Positions 45,241 through 54,561 of a stretch of 64,000 nt of DNA are shown piece after piece (positions within the stretch are counted from its first letter, which is position 1; every line of letters starts with the position of its first letter). The translations under genes and the position numbers were made by a program. A model generated the notes under the pieces. That model was given only the letters and a program-made list of their open reading frames with translations. It had not been told where the DNA came from and did not search any database. The stretch spans positions 186,001 through 250,000 of the forward strand of contig NZ_LJHS01000002.1 of NCBI RefSeq assembly GCF_001296045.1. The letters run 5' to 3'. This DNA is from Rhizobium sp. AAP43 (GTDB taxonomy: Bacteria; Pseudomonadota; Alphaproteobacteria; Rhizobiales; Rhizobiaceae).

Positions 45241-46359
45241 TCAAAGGTCGAGATCGACCCACAGCGCCGCGTGATCGGAGGCCGCGTCCTGCGGCCTCTT
45301 CAATTCCTCATAGGTATTCCAGCGCTTCGGTTTGGAGCCAGGCCACATGCCTGTCCGGACGATGCCGCCCTTGTCGACCTTTGCAAAGAGTTTCGGCGAG
45401 AGCAGCATGTAGTCGATCTTGTTGGACGGATTGCACAGACCATAGGTCCCGGCATACCCACCATTATCAAAAGAGGGGTGGGTAAAGACGTCCTGCAGCG
45501 GACTGTCCTTGACCAGAGGCTTCAGCGGATCACTGTCCGGCGTATCGTTCAAGTCTCCCACCACAGCAATGTAATCCCAGCCGTCTGCCAGTCGTTCTGC
45601 ACAGATCTCGGCGACCCGGGTTGCCTGCGCCGTGCGGCGCCGGTTGGACTCTGCCGTGCCGCCGAACCCCTTGCTCTTGAAGTGGTTGACCATCACCAGC
45701 AGCCGCTCCCCCTTCGCCGTGGTCACCTCGAATTCGGGGCAGTCTCTGGAAAAGACAGTGCGATCACTGCCATCGGACAGGCGGTCGTCAACATGGCTTC
45801 GCATCCGGCCGATTGGAAATGCCGGCCCGGAGAGCAGGCCGACATCAATGCCGCGCTCATCGTTTCCGTCGATCAGCATGACATGGCGAAAGGCCGTTCC
45901 CTCAACGAAGGGCAGGATCTCGTCGTTGAAGGCTTTCAGAACCGGCCGGCTTTCCGCCTCGACCACGCCCAGCACGTCGGCCTTCAGGTCGCGGATGACG
46001 CGAGCGGTGTTGCGCATGGCATGTTCATTGATCGGCTCGTCCCGAAGCTCCAGCGAGCCGACCCAGTCTGCACGACCGGTCGCGGTGATCTCGACGCCAC
46101 CGGTCTTGGGTCTCACGAGAAGACCTCCATGGTTCCGGCGCAGGATGACAAAGGGGCCGGTATCGCTCTTTTCCATGCCGAGTTCGACCACCAGTTCTGC
46201 CATCCGGCGGCGGTCTTTGTCGCTGTAGGTGATCCCACCCAGCAAGGCGTTGAGCTCGGCGAATTTCTCCAACACTGGCCGGCCTTCCGCCCAGGTGTCC
46301 AGATTCATCGCCTTGGCGCGATCAAACAGGTTTTCGACATTGTAGACAGCAAGGCGCAT
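45241..46359 (-). CDS. Endonuclease/exonuclease/phosphatase family protein
   Basis: A 372-residue EEP-fold hydrolase. The metal and catalytic motifs are YNVENLF, GVVEAES (Glu), RGIDVGLLS (Asp), NHFKSKG (His), GDLNDTP and the terminal SDHAALWV (Asp-His). No signal peptide is visible. The substrate could be DNA, RNA or a phosphodiester; family level only. It converges with the M29 aminopeptidase with zero intergenic bases. Confidence 0.85.
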   Translation of the reverse strand: MRLAVYNVENLFDRAKAMNLDTWAEGRPVLEKFAELNALLGGITYSDKDRRRMAELVVELGMEKSDTGPFVILRRNHGGLLVRPKTGGVEITATGRADWVGSLELRDEPINEHAMRNTARVIRDLKADVLGVVEAESRPVLKAFNDEILPFVEGTAFRHVMLIDGNDERGIDVGLLSGPAFPIGRMRSHVDDRLSDGSDRTVFSRDCPEFEVTTAKGERLLVMVNHFKSKGFGGTAESNRRRTAQATRVAEICAERLADGWDYIAVVGDLNDTPDSDPLKPLVKDSPLQDVFTHPSFDNGGYAGTYGLCNPSNKIDYMLLSPKLFAKVDKGGIVRTGMWPGSKPKRWNTYEELKRPQDAASDHAALWVDLDL

Positions 46360-46492
46360 GACATCCCTCCCTGGATACTCTGGCCAGGGAAGCTACCACA
46401 ACATCATGATACTCGTATGTCGGGAAATTGGGCGCATTGCACCGGATAAGGGCGGAGGCCTCGCAACGGAGACCTCCATATCGCCGGTCTAT

Positions 46493-46828
46493 TCAGCGGT
46501 AGTAGACGACCTTGCCGCCATTGAAAGCGGTCTGTACCCAGAGCACATTATGCGGAGCGATGCCGCGTGCTTCGAGGGCTGCGACGAGGCTCGGATCTTC
46601 CTTCACTTCGCCCTGCGCCCGTCCAAGCGAGTTGCCGGTCGGATAGCGGGCCTGCATGGGATAGGTGTGGCGCTCGAAACCACCGCGATCAACGCGGATC
46701 GCCGTGACATTGCCATTATACTGCTTGCCAAGCAGGATTTCCTTCGGCGTCCAATCGCCGGCGCTTGCCGCGGTTGCTCCAAGGGTTGCTGCCGCGAGTG
46801 CGACAGCCAGCGTGATCTTCATCTTCAT
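46493..46828 (-). CDS. Exported hypothetical protein
   Basis: A 111-residue product with a Sec signal peptide (MKMKITLAVALAAATLGATA) and a mature domain rich in Gly, Arg and Tyr (LLGKQYNGNVTAIRVD, YPTGNSLGRAQGEVKEDPS). I know similar short exported proteins in Rhizobiaceae but no function. GGAG lies before ATG 46828. It is 136 bases beyond DUF6481 in the same direction, so it could be the distal gene of the cspA cluster or independent. Confidence 0.65.
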   Translation of the reverse strand: MKMKITLAVALAAATLGATAASAGDWTPKEILLGKQYNGNVTAIRVDRGGFERHTYPMQARYPTGNSLGRAQGEVKEDPSLVAALEARGIAPHNVLWVQTAFNGGKVVYYR

Positions 46829-46964
46829 ATCAAACTCCAATGTCGGCGGGGACCGCAAGCGATCCCGACTCCGCCGATATGGTGTTTATCATAACTAATT
46901 TCGATGGTGATCACGCGTCGTTGACCAGAAATGTTGGTCAAGCGTCGAAAGCGATGCCGCTCGT

Positions 46965-47345
46965 TCAGCGCTGACGGGCCTTGCGGGCTGCATAGCGACG
47001 ATCGCGCTCAGCCTTGCGGGCCGCTTCGTCTTCGATGACGCGGGAGATGCGGCCGTTTTCGGCTGCGTCACGCGCATCTGCTTCCGCACGGGCAGCGGCA
47101 GTGGCTGCGGCTTCCCGCTCTTCGGCTTCCGCCTTTGCGCGCGCCAGCTCGGCGGCCTTCATTTCTTCACGCTCGATCCGGCGCTGTTCGCGCGCTTCAG
47201 CGATCGCGACGCGTTCGGCCTGACGTGCTTCCTGATCCGGCAAGGATGCCTCACGCGCCGCACGGAATGCGGCCAGTTGCGCAGCCTTGGCATCGGCGGC
47301 AGTGCCGCGACGCTCGGATAGTCCATTGTCTCTCGTAAACTTCAA
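46965..47345 (-). CDS. DUF6481 family highly charged helical protein
   Basis: A 126-residue protein made almost entirely of Ala, Arg, Glu and Lys, predicted as one long charged helix or coiled coil from about residue 15 to the end. The opening MKFTRDNGLSERRGTAADAK matches DUF6481, a family I know from Rhizobiales, without assigned function. It has no signal peptide and is cytosolic. It is followed by a 7-bp hairpin at 46921-46941. It lies 34 bases from the next helical gene and downstream of cspA. Confidence 0.75.
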   Translation of the reverse strand: MKFTRDNGLSERRGTAADAKAAQLAAFRAAREASLPDQEARQAERVAIAEAREQRRIEREEMKAAELARAKAEAEEREAAATAAARAEADARDAAENGRISRVIEDEAARKAERDRRYAARKARQR

Positions 47346-47379
47346 GTTCAGCTCCAGTTGGTGTGTCTAGTTGCAGGGG

Positions 47380-47604
47380 TCAGGTCTTGAGCGCGCGCTT
47401 GGCGACCAGAGCGGCCGTGGCGCTTTCCACGTCGTGGCGCTCCTTGGCAAGGCGAGCCTCGCGCAGGCGCATCGTCTTCTCGTCACGTGCAACCGTGATC
47501 GAGACCTGTTCGTCGATCGCCCGTCCACGCGCCAGGAACTGCGATTGCGTCTTGGCAAAGGCGGCCTCTGCCGTCTGGCGGGACTTGGTGAGAATCTCGG
47601 TCAT
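47380..47604 (-). CDS. Small charged helical protein of unknown function
   Basis: A 74-residue Arg/Ala/Glu/Lys-rich helical protein (RQTAEAAFAKTQSQF, RLREARLAKERHD, ending AALVAKRALKT). Its composition resembles the DUF6481 protein next door, so the two may be related or act together, possibly on nucleic acid or ribosomes. AAAGGA precedes the ATG. It lies just past the cspA terminator and is read either by its own promoter or by terminator read-through. Confidence 0.6.
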   Translation of the reverse strand: MTEILTKSRQTAEAAFAKTQSQFLARGRAIDEQVSITVARDEKTMRLREARLAKERHDVESATAALVAKRALKT

Positions 47605-47642
47605 GTCGTTTCCTTTCGGGAAGCTTTACCGGAGATAGAAAT

Positions 47643-47669
47643 AAAAAAGGCCAGGCGTTTGGCCTGACC
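47643..47669 (-). terminator. Intrinsic terminator after cspA
   Basis: In cspA's direction: GGTCAGGC, loop CAAAC, GCCTGGCC (an 8-bp stem with one G-U pair), then TTTTTT. It is about 70 bases past the cspA stop and separates it from the two helical-protein genes. Confidence 0.88.
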
Positions 47670-47737
47670 TTCCAAGGGATCTTGCTTTCGGCAGTGCCAG
47701 TACATCCGTGGTCAAGGGAAAGCAGATCCCGGATCTA

Positions 47738-47947
47738 TCAGGCAGCCTGCAGGTTGCAAGCAGACATCTTGCCCGACTTGTTGTCGCGCTCCATGTCGTA
47801 GGCAATCTTCTGGCCTTCAACGATTTCGCGCATTCCGGCGCGCTCGACGGCAGAGATGTGGACGAAAGCGTCCGGGCCGCCGTTGTCAGGCTGAATGAAG
47901 CCGAAGCCCTTGGTGGAATTAAACCATTTAACTGTGCCAGTGGTCAT
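47738..47947 (-). CDS. cspA: Cold-shock domain protein (CspA family)
   Basis: A 69-residue single cold-shock domain: TGTVKWFNSTKGFGFI (RNP1 in KGFGFI) and DAFVHISAVERAG (RNP2). It binds single-stranded RNA/DNA and acts as an RNA chaperone. The start at 47947 gives the family N-terminus MTTGTVKWFN, with AAGGG upstream; an in-frame extension to 48034 lies in the untranslated leader. A strong promoter at 48085-48113 leaves a long leader of roughly 130 bases. Confidence 0.93.
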   Translation of the reverse strand: MTTGTVKWFNSTKGFGFIQPDNGGPDAFVHISAVERAGMREIVEGQKIAYDMERDNKSGKMSACNLQAA

Positions 47948-48084
47948 GATGAACCCTTTCATAGCGCATAGATTTCCGACAGCGCGACTGCACTGCGGAC
48001 AGAATAACGATTTTTGAAAGGAAGGTTCGCTCAAAGCGCTTGTGCGCGGTAACCAAATCTAGGCAAACAAATATCGACAAACCC

Positions 48085-48113
48085 TACATAAGAGACAATC
48101 CGGCAAAAGTCAA
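48085..48113 (-). promoter_or_regulatory. Sigma-70-type promoter of cspA with long leader
   Basis: TTGACT (48108-48113), exactly 17 bases, then TATGTA (48085-48090): a near-consensus promoter pointing at cspA. The start would lie near 48078, giving a leader of about 130 nt, as in cold-shock genes whose 5' UTR controls translation. The rest of the 310-base gap 47948-48257 is this leader plus an AT-rich stretch after xseA in which I see no gene. Confidence 0.75.
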
Positions 48114-48257
48114 CCTTCAGTCGTGCCTTTGAGAATTTCCGCAGCTTCGCCTTGTTTGTTCATCCCAAAACTGGATTTTTTCTGGCTCCTTCCGTCGGAA
48201 AGCCGAGAAATATTGACGAAATTCGCAGAAAAACCAGAGAATTCAGGCGGCTCAACG

Positions 48258-49883
48258 TCAGAACAGGCTACCCTGGCCAGCTGGTGGCTCGGCCTTTTTC
48301 ACCGGCTTCGTTCCGGCTACAGGCTTTACGGACGACGGCCCCGAAGCCTGAGCGGGCGACGGTTCCGGCGGCATGACACCTTCACCGGCCACCGCCTGGA
48401 CGCGACCGTCCGAGAATTCGATGGCGATCGACTGCCCATGCGACAGCTCTTCTGCACGCGAGACGGGTCGGTCATTTTCGTCGCGGATGACGGCATAGCC
48501 GCGCGCCAGAACATTCTTGTAGGACAAGGACTGCAAGACGCGATCCTGCGAGACAAGCGACTGGCGCGCGCGGCGCAGGTCATTCGCCATCGCGCCATCG
48601 GCCCGGCGGCCGAGGCTTTCCAGCCTGTCCTTCGAGCGCTCTGTCATCGCCTTCAGGCGGGCAGGCACAGCCGTCAGCGTTGCATCATAGCGGCCGAGAC
48701 GCGCCTTGTGGCGCTCGATCAGCCGCTCGACGATGCGCTCGGCAAGCGTGGCCCGCTCCAAAACCCGCTGTCGGCGCTCCACCAGCCGCCGCGCCAGCAT
48801 GTCCGGAGACAGCTTGGCCGCGGCACGCTCGAAGCTGCGACGCTTGTTCATCGTGTTCAGCTCAAGGCTGCGGCCGAGCCCGGTTGCCGCCTCGTCAAAC
48901 CGACGGCGCGGCAGGGCGAGAAGCTGGTCGAGCGAGGGCAGCGCCCGAACCAGCGCGCGCAGGTTCTGGCGGCGATGATCCATCTGGCGACTGATCGCAC
49001 CGGAGAGGCGCGCGCCGAGGGTGGCAATCTGTGCTTCGAGTTCCGCTTTGACCGGAACGGCCATTTCTGCAGCCCCCGTCGGGGTCGGCGCACGGACATC
49101 CGCCGCATAATCGATCAGGGTCCAGTCGGTTTCATGACCGACCGCCGAAATCAACGGGATCTCGCTTGCCGCTGCCGCTCGGACGACGGCCTCGTCATTG
49201 AAGCTCCACAGGTCTTCCAGACTGCCGCCGCCACGGGCGACAATCAGCACGTCGGGACGCGGGATATCCCCGGCTTCATCCAGGGCATTAAAGCCCCTGA
49301 TGGCATTGGCCACCTCATCCCCGGAACCCTCGCCCTGCACTTTGACGGGCCAGACCAGCACATGCACGGGAAAGCGGTCGGAGATGCGATGCAGGATATC
49401 CCGGATGACGGCACCTGTCGGTGAGGTGACGACGCCGATGGTCTTTGGCAGGAAGGGCAGCAATTGCTTCGCAGCCGGATCGAAGAGGCCTTCTGCGGTG
49501 AAGCGACGCTTGCGCTCCTCGATCAAGGCCATCAGTGCGCCGGCACCGGCGGGCTCGAGCTGTTCGATGACGATCTGATACTTGGACGAGCCCGGGAAGG
49601 TGGTGATCTTGCCCGTGGCGATCACTTCCATGCCCTCTTCAGGCCGGTACTTCAATTTCGAGAAGGAGCCCTTCCAGATCACCGCATCAATGCGCGCCTT
49701 GTCGTCCTTCAGGCTGAAATAGGCATGGCCGGAGGAATGCGGACCGCGATAACCAGAGATTTCGCCGCGCACCCGCACGTGATCGAAAGCCGTCTCGATG
49801 GTGCGCTTGATCGACCCCGACAGTTCCGAAACGGAGAATTCGGTGAGATTGGTCGGCGAATCGCTGTCGAACAAAGTGCTCAT
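48258..49883 (-). CDS. xseA: Exodeoxyribonuclease VII large subunit
   Basis: The 541-residue catalytic subunit of exonuclease VII, which degrades single-stranded DNA. It has the N-terminal OB-fold ([18 protein letters not shown]), the catalytic core with [29 protein letters not shown] and [14 protein letters not shown], a long coiled coil (about 285-440) and a C-terminal [14 protein letters not shown] hook. The Pro/Ala/Lys-rich end is longer than usual. The small subunit gene xseB is not in the window. Confidence 0.95.
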   Translation of the reverse strand: MSTLFDSDSPTNLTEFSVSELSGSIKRTIETAFDHVRVRGEISGYRGPHSSGHAYFSLKDDKARIDAVIWKGSFSKLKYRPEEGMEVIATGKITTFPGSSKYQIVIEQLEPAGAGALMALIEERKRRFTAEGLFDPAAKQLLPFLPKTIGVVTSPTGAVIRDILHRISDRFPVHVLVWPVKVQGEGSGDEVANAIRGFNALDEAGDIPRPDVLIVARGGGSLEDLWSFNDEAVVRAAAASEIPLISAVGHETDWTLIDYAADVRAPTPTGAAEMAVPVKAELEAQIATLGARLSGAISRQMDHRRQNLRALVRALPSLDQLLALPRRRFDEAATGLGRSLELNTMNKRRSFERAAAKLSPDMLARRLVERRQRVLERATLAERIVERLIERHKARLGRYDATLTAVPARLKAMTERSKDRLESLGRRADGAMANDLRRARQSLVSQDRVLQSLSYKNVLARGYAVIRDENDRPVSRAEELSHGQSIAIEFSDGRVQAVAGEGVMPPEPSPAQASGPSSVKPVAGTKPVKKAEPPAGQGSLF

Positions 49884-49987
49884 GATCGAGCAATAGCCGA
49901 AATGGTCGCGGGTTTCAGCCCGATCTGACCGGCGGATAGCCGATTTCCAATGCCACGCTTTCCCGAGAGCGCTCTATAGCCGTCGCC

Positions 49988-51823
49988 TCAGGGCAGCACG
50001 ACACGATAGATCTGCAAGCTGGTTGCGCCCTTGGCCGTGATGGGCACGAGATAGGCGGGCACCACACCCCGACCGAGCGTGGCGTAAAGACCATCCGGCT
50101 TGGTTTCGGCAATCCGCTGCGTCTGGCCCTCGTCGGGGCAGAATGCCAGGATGCCGGCCTTGACGCCGCGCAGAAAGGCAGGTGCTTCTTCCGGCGTTGC
50201 AAGGCCGATATGGATCTCGGTCAGCATGCCGGCCTGGTTGCGGTGATACGGCCCCGTCAATGCGCGATGATGGGTGAAGCGCAGGATCTCGGCACCGTAG
50301 TCGGAAGGCGCCACGACCAGGGTCGCAGGCTCCCTGGCAAGCGCTGCAAATGCATCCGGCGTCTCGCAGGCAGGCTTCGCCTCGACGGCCGGTTGAGTGG
50401 CGAAAATGTCCTTCAAGCGGCTCGACACACCTGCCGTGCCTTCCGCTACCATAACGCCGCCGAGGCCCCAGACGCTCGGCACAGAGAGAAAGGCCGTCAG
50501 GGCAAAAAGCAGTCCAGCTCCCAGATGCTCCGGTTGATCATTGGCCTTGCCGCGCAATTCTGAGATCAGAAGCGCGAGGGGCGGGATTGCCAACAGGTTG
50601 GCGAAGATACCACCCCGGACCTGTACCAGCGCAACGAGGAAGCTCACGAACAAAAGCGCCAGCAGGATACCATGCTGCACGAGGCGGTCCCCGTCCACGA
50701 CACGGAAGACACAGACCGCGATCGCAAAGAAACCGACGGCATAGAAGACACCGATCGTCGCCGGCTCTTCCGCCAGCTGGGCAAAAAAGGATCGCGCCTC
50801 GATGACGCCATTGAGCCACAGCGTGTGAAGCAGTGGATCGAGCTCGTTCAGCGGGTTCTGCAGGCATTGCGGCGCGACGGATATGGCAGCGCCCGCCACC
50901 AGAAGGCCAATTCCCGCCAGCACTGCGAAGCGTGGGGTCAATCCAAGCGCGCGCGGCAGGAAGGAAGCGGCAAACAGCAATCCCGTGCCCACGGCCAGAA
51001 TCGCGTAGTAGCCGATCGACAGGCTGTCGCAGGTGACGACGGCATAGTGCTGCGGTGGCACGGTCGCGACGAAAAGCAATGACAGCCCAAGGAGCAGGGC
51101 AAGCGAAAAGGCGCGAGCAGCCGCAGCAAAGACCGGCCCGTAAAGGCCCCACAACACGGCAACAATGGCGCAGACGACGGCGATCAGCGGGGTCGTTTCT
51201 GCCCCGATGGCGAGCGCTGCCGCACAGGCGAGACCAGCCACTGCGTAACTTGGGCCCGCTCGGCGCGGATCGAGCAAGGCGGCCGCGATGACCGCGACAA
51301 GGACCAGTTGCAGATTGTGGTGATCGATGGCACCCGGCAGGAACCGGTTGCTGGTGATGACGAAGACCGCTGTCAGCATCAGGGCAACATGGACGGTCAC
51401 GGCAGTTCCGATACGCCGGCCGGCAACGGCCATGGCGATCATCAACGGCGCTACCAGCAGAAGCGGCCAGACGGCCAAAGCCACAGCTTCGGCCTGTTGC
51501 ATCGGCAAGAACTGGGCGAAGAGCCGGATGAGAAGCATAATCGGCAGGTCGACCAGGCGCGACCAGTGCATCAGCGTGCCGCCATCGGGCCCCAATCGAT
51601 ACTGCGTCAGGTCGAACCAACCCTGGCCGGCGAGGAGATCACGCACCTGAACGAGGCGCATGACGTCATCATTGTCCTCCCCCACGTAGTCACGCATCGC
51701 GGGCAGATTGAGCAGGAGCACGATCCCGATGGTCAGGAGCACATAGGCTGCGGCAACCCAAGCGAGGGGCGCGGTCGGTGAATGACGAGCAGGGTCCGGG
51801 GCCAGTCCAAAGGGTTCAGCCAT
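49988..51823 (-). CDS. Polytopic membrane protein, GT-C glycosyltransferase-like
   Basis: A 611-residue protein with roughly 11-13 helices in residues 20-455 and a C-terminal soluble domain of about 150 residues. The first loop has acidic EDNDDVMRLVQVRDLLAG followed by HWSRLVDLP, and a later loop has GAIDHHNLQL, a layout like STT3/GT-C enzymes that use polyprenyl-phosphate sugars. Catalysis is inferred. It is divergent from a GT2-GtrA pair 154 bases away, so a shared glycan pathway is likely. Confidence 0.65.
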   Translation of the reverse strand: MAEPFGLAPDPARHSPTAPLAWVAAAYVLLTIGIVLLLNLPAMRDYVGEDNDDVMRLVQVRDLLAGQGWFDLTQYRLGPDGGTLMHWSRLVDLPIMLLIRLFAQFLPMQQAEAVALAVWPLLLVAPLMIAMAVAGRRIGTAVTVHVALMLTAVFVITSNRFLPGAIDHHNLQLVLVAVIAAALLDPRRAGPSYAVAGLACAAALAIGAETTPLIAVVCAIVAVLWGLYGPVFAAAARAFSLALLLGLSLLFVATVPPQHYAVVTCDSLSIGYYAILAVGTGLLFAASFLPRALGLTPRFAVLAGIGLLVAGAAISVAPQCLQNPLNELDPLLHTLWLNGVIEARSFFAQLAEEPATIGVFYAVGFFAIAVCVFRVVDGDRLVQHGILLALLFVSFLVALVQVRGGIFANLLAIPPLALLISELRGKANDQPEHLGAGLLFALTAFLSVPSVWGLGGVMVAEGTAGVSSRLKDIFATQPAVEAKPACETPDAFAALAREPATLVVAPSDYGAEILRFTHHRALTGPYHRNQAGMLTEIHIGLATPEEAPAFLRGVKAGILAFCPDEGQTQRIAETKPDGLYATLGRGVVPAYLVPITAKGATSLQIYRVVLP

Positions 51824-51977
51824 GGCGATTGTACTCCTCGCAGCGGCTCTTCTACGGCCTTGTCCTGCAATATTACGGGGCGTCCTGTTTGCCGAAACCT
51901 AGCCTTAACCTTCTCAAGAAATAGTAAAGCGACAGGCGGTCACCGGGATCGCCAGATATGTGACAGGTTTTGCGTTC

Positions 51978-52997
51978 ATGAGTGCTTCGGCCGCCATCCA
52001 ACCCGATATCGCCGTTCTTTTGCCCTGCTATAACGAGGCTGCAACGATCGGTCAGGTGGTGCGCGATTTTCGGAACGCGCTGCCGGACGCACGCGTCTAT
52101 GTCTATGACAACAATTCCACCGACGGCACGGCCCTGACCGCCATGCTCGCTGGCGCCACCGTCGTGCGCGAGCGCCGCCAGGGCAAGGGCCATGTCGTTC
52201 GCCGCATGTTCTGCGATATCGATGCCGATATCTACATCATGGCCGATGGCGACGGCACCTATGCGCCTGCCGACGCCGAGGAACTTGTCCGCACGCTGAT
52301 CACCGAGCGGGCCGACATGGTGGTTGGAACGCGACGCGGCGTGCATGACGATGCCGGCCGTAACGGACATGCCTTCGGCAATCGCCTGTTCAACTCACTT
52401 TACCGGCTGCTCTTCGGCAATGACTTCACCGATATCCTCTCCGGCTACCGTGCCTTTTCGCGCCGTTATGTGAAGAGCTTCCCGGCTGTCTCTGGCGGCT
52501 TCGAGATCGAAACCGAAATGTCGGTGCATGCCTCCCGGCTGAAGCTGCCGGTCTGCGAGATCGAGCTCGACTACGGACGCCGGCCGGAAGGTTCGCATTC
52601 CAAGCTCTCGACCTTCAAGGACGGCTTCAAGATCCTCTGGATGTTTGCCATGCTGATGAAGGAAACTCGGCCCTTTGCCTTTTTCGGTCTGATCTCGGCC
52701 GCCCTGATGGGGCTCAGCCTCGGCTTCATGATGCCGGTCCTGTTTGAGTTTTTCACCACGGGCTTTGTTGCCCGTGTGCCGACCTGGATCCTCGCGGTCA
52801 CGCTGATGCTGACCTCATTCCTGTCGTTCACTGCAGCGCTGATCCTCGATTCCGTCGCGCGGTCCCGGGCCGAGCAACTCCGGATCCACTATCTGACCCT
52901 GCCCTCCCTGTCACAGCTGTCTGCCCCGCAGAAAGTGCAGACAACGCAGCCGAAGCGGGCGCCGAAAACGAAGTCCGAGACGTCGCGGGCCGCATGA
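51978..52997 (+). CDS. GT2 family glycosyltransferase (DPM/GtrB-like)
   Basis: A 339-residue enzyme with an N-terminal GT-A domain (VLLPCYNEAATIGQVV, DNNSTDGT, ADGDGTYAPAD as the metal motif, DILSGYRAFSRRYVKSFP) and two C-terminal helices (about 230-300). It is like GtrB or dolichyl-phosphate mannose synthase, moving a sugar from a nucleotide onto polyprenyl phosphate. ATG 51978 gives the best N-terminus; GTG 51960 is in frame upstream. It overlaps gtrA by four bases. Confidence 0.87.
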   Translation: MSASAAIQPDIAVLLPCYNEAATIGQVVRDFRNALPDARVYVYDNNSTDGTALTAMLAGATVVRERRQGKGHVVRRMFCDIDADIYIMADGDGTYAPADAEELVRTLITERADMVVGTRRGVHDDAGRNGHAFGNRLFNSLYRLLFGNDFTDILSGYRAFSRRYVKSFPAVSGGFEIETEMSVHASRLKLPVCEIELDYGRRPEGSHSKLSTFKDGFKILWMFAMLMKETRPFAFFGLISAALMGLSLGFMMPVLFEFFTTGFVARVPTWILAVTLMLTSFLSFTAALILDSVARSRAEQLRIHYLTLPSLSQLSAPQKVQTTQPKRAPKTKSETSRAA

Positions 52998-53368
52998 CCA
53001 AATTCCTGCGCTTCGCCATTGTCGGGGCCACGGGTTTCGCGGTCGATATGGGCGTGCTCTGGCTGTTGCTCACTTTCACGCCGATCGGCCCGCTGGCCGG
53101 CCGGGTGATCGCGATTGCGCTTGCCATGATCGCGACCTGGCAGCTCAACCGGAACTTCACTTTCGGAGCTTCGAAGCGCACCATCGTCGTCGAGGGTTTT
53201 CGCTACGGCTTCATCGGGGTGATTACGTCGATCGTCAATTACGGCGTTTATGCGGGGCTGCTCATCGCCGCCCCGCTGCTCAGCCCCTATGCGGCTCTGA
53301 TCGTCGCCTCAGTGGCGGCGATGCTGTTCAGCTTCTTCGGCTATTCACGTTACGTCTTCCGGCGCTGA
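52994..53368 (+). CDS. GtrA family membrane protein
   Basis: A 124-residue four-helix membrane protein of the GtrA family, thought to flip polyprenyl-linked sugars made by a GtrB-type enzyme. FLRFAIVGATGFAVDMGVLW and WQLNRNFTFGAS are the family signatures. Start and upstream stop overlap (ATGA), so it is translationally coupled to the GT2 gene. It converges on a Gfo/Idh gene with 15 bases between. Confidence 0.9.
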   Translation: MTKFLRFAIVGATGFAVDMGVLWLLLTFTPIGPLAGRVIAIALAMIATWQLNRNFTFGASKRTIVVEGFRYGFIGVITSIVNYGVYAGLLIAAPLLSPYAALIVASVAAMLFSFFGYSRYVFRR

Positions 53369-53383
53369 CGCCTCAAATGCCGG

Positions 53384-54370
53384 TCAGACCGGCTCCCAGC
53401 CATCCTTGTCCGCTGCGCGATAGATGGCGTCGATCAGCCTCTGGTTCGCCTTGGAGCTTTCCAGCGTCACCACCTCGCCGGTCGTTCCCGCCACGGCCCG
53501 GGCGAATGCTTCCGCTTCCAGCTTGTACTGTCGGCTGTCGGGGAAGCGGAAGATCTGCGAGACATTGTGGCCGCGATTGGTCAATTCGATTTCCTCGGCA
53601 CCCCAGCGATCCGCATTGAAGGGTGACTTGACCTCGATGAAACCATCCGTGCCGTGGAAGACCATGAGCTGGCGATTGGCCATCTGGGTCGAGACGTAGA
53701 AGTTCAATTCAAAGTCGGAGAAGTCTGCCTTGACACTGGCATAGATGTCCGTGCCGAAATCCGGATCGCGCTCGATGGTCGACTGCACGCGCACCGGCTC
53801 CTTGCCGGTGACGAAGCGGGTGGTGATCGTGGGGTAGACGCCGATATCCGGCAGCGCGCCGCCGCCGAGTTCGGGAATGTTGCGCATGTTGCCGGGGTCG
53901 CGATTGAAGTAGGTGAAGGAGCCCTGCACCATCTTCAGCGTGCCGATGGCGCCCTCGCTCAGGAGTTCGCGGACCTTCAGCCAGACGGGGGCGTACGTCA
54001 CCATGTAGGCTTCCGTGATCAGCACCTTGTTGCGCTCGCGCGCCGCGATGATCTCGTCGATCTCGGCCGCCTTCAGAGCAATCGGCTTTTCGCAGAGCAC
54101 GTGCTTGCCGGCATTGGCGGCCTTGATCGCCCATTCGACATGCTGCGAGGTCGGCAGCGGAATGTAGACAGCATCGATAACGTCCGAGGCCAGCATCTCT
54201 TCGTAGGAGCCAAAGGCATGCGGCACGGAGAAGCGGTCCGCCATCGCCCGGGCCTTGGCCAGATCGCGGCTTGCCACCGCCGTGACGACGGCATTTTCCG
54301 CGTCCTGAATGGCGGGAACGACGAGTTCTCGGCCGATCTTGGCCGTCGACAGAATTCCAAAACGCAGCAT
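53384..54370 (-). CDS. Gfo/Idh/MocA family oxidoreductase
   Basis: A 328-residue NAD(P)-dependent sugar or inositol dehydrogenase-like protein. The N-terminal Rossmann part has [14 protein letters not shown], and the catalytic lysine lies in [13 protein letters not shown] (about 93-105). [21 protein letters not shown] begins the C-terminal domain with the conserved Asp. The substrate is unknown. It lies at the edge of an accessory block and is divergent from an isochorismatase-type hydrolase. Confidence 0.9.
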   Translation of the reverse strand: MLRFGILSTAKIGRELVVPAIQDAENAVVTAVASRDLAKARAMADRFSVPHAFGSYEEMLASDVIDAVYIPLPTSQHVEWAIKAANAGKHVLCEKPIALKAAEIDEIIAARERNKVLITEAYMVTYAPVWLKVRELLSEGAIGTLKMVQGSFTYFNRDPGNMRNIPELGGGALPDIGVYPTITTRFVTGKEPVRVQSTIERDPDFGTDIYASVKADFSDFELNFYVSTQMANRQLMVFHGTDGFIEVKSPFNADRWGAEEIELTNRGHNVSQIFRFPDSRQYKLEAEAFARAVAGTTGEVVTLESSKANQRLIDAIYRAADKDGWEPV

Positions 54371-54561
54371 CGCAAATCCTCCTCAAGATGTCGGGGCGGA
54401 CATTAGGGGAAGGCTTGACGAGGCGCAATGTCGTTCGGGAAGGCAAGCGAAATCCAGGAACACAGGCGTGGCCGAAAATGTCCGCGTTTCGTCCGGCTTG
54501 CGCATGGTGGCTCATTTCCAGAGCCTTATGCTAGTCTCCATCACAACGACAGGAGACAAAT

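Noticed and set aside
48123..49424. A 433-codon frame opposite xseA
   Set aside because: Arg/His/Gln-rich, no domain, fully antisense to exonuclease VII.
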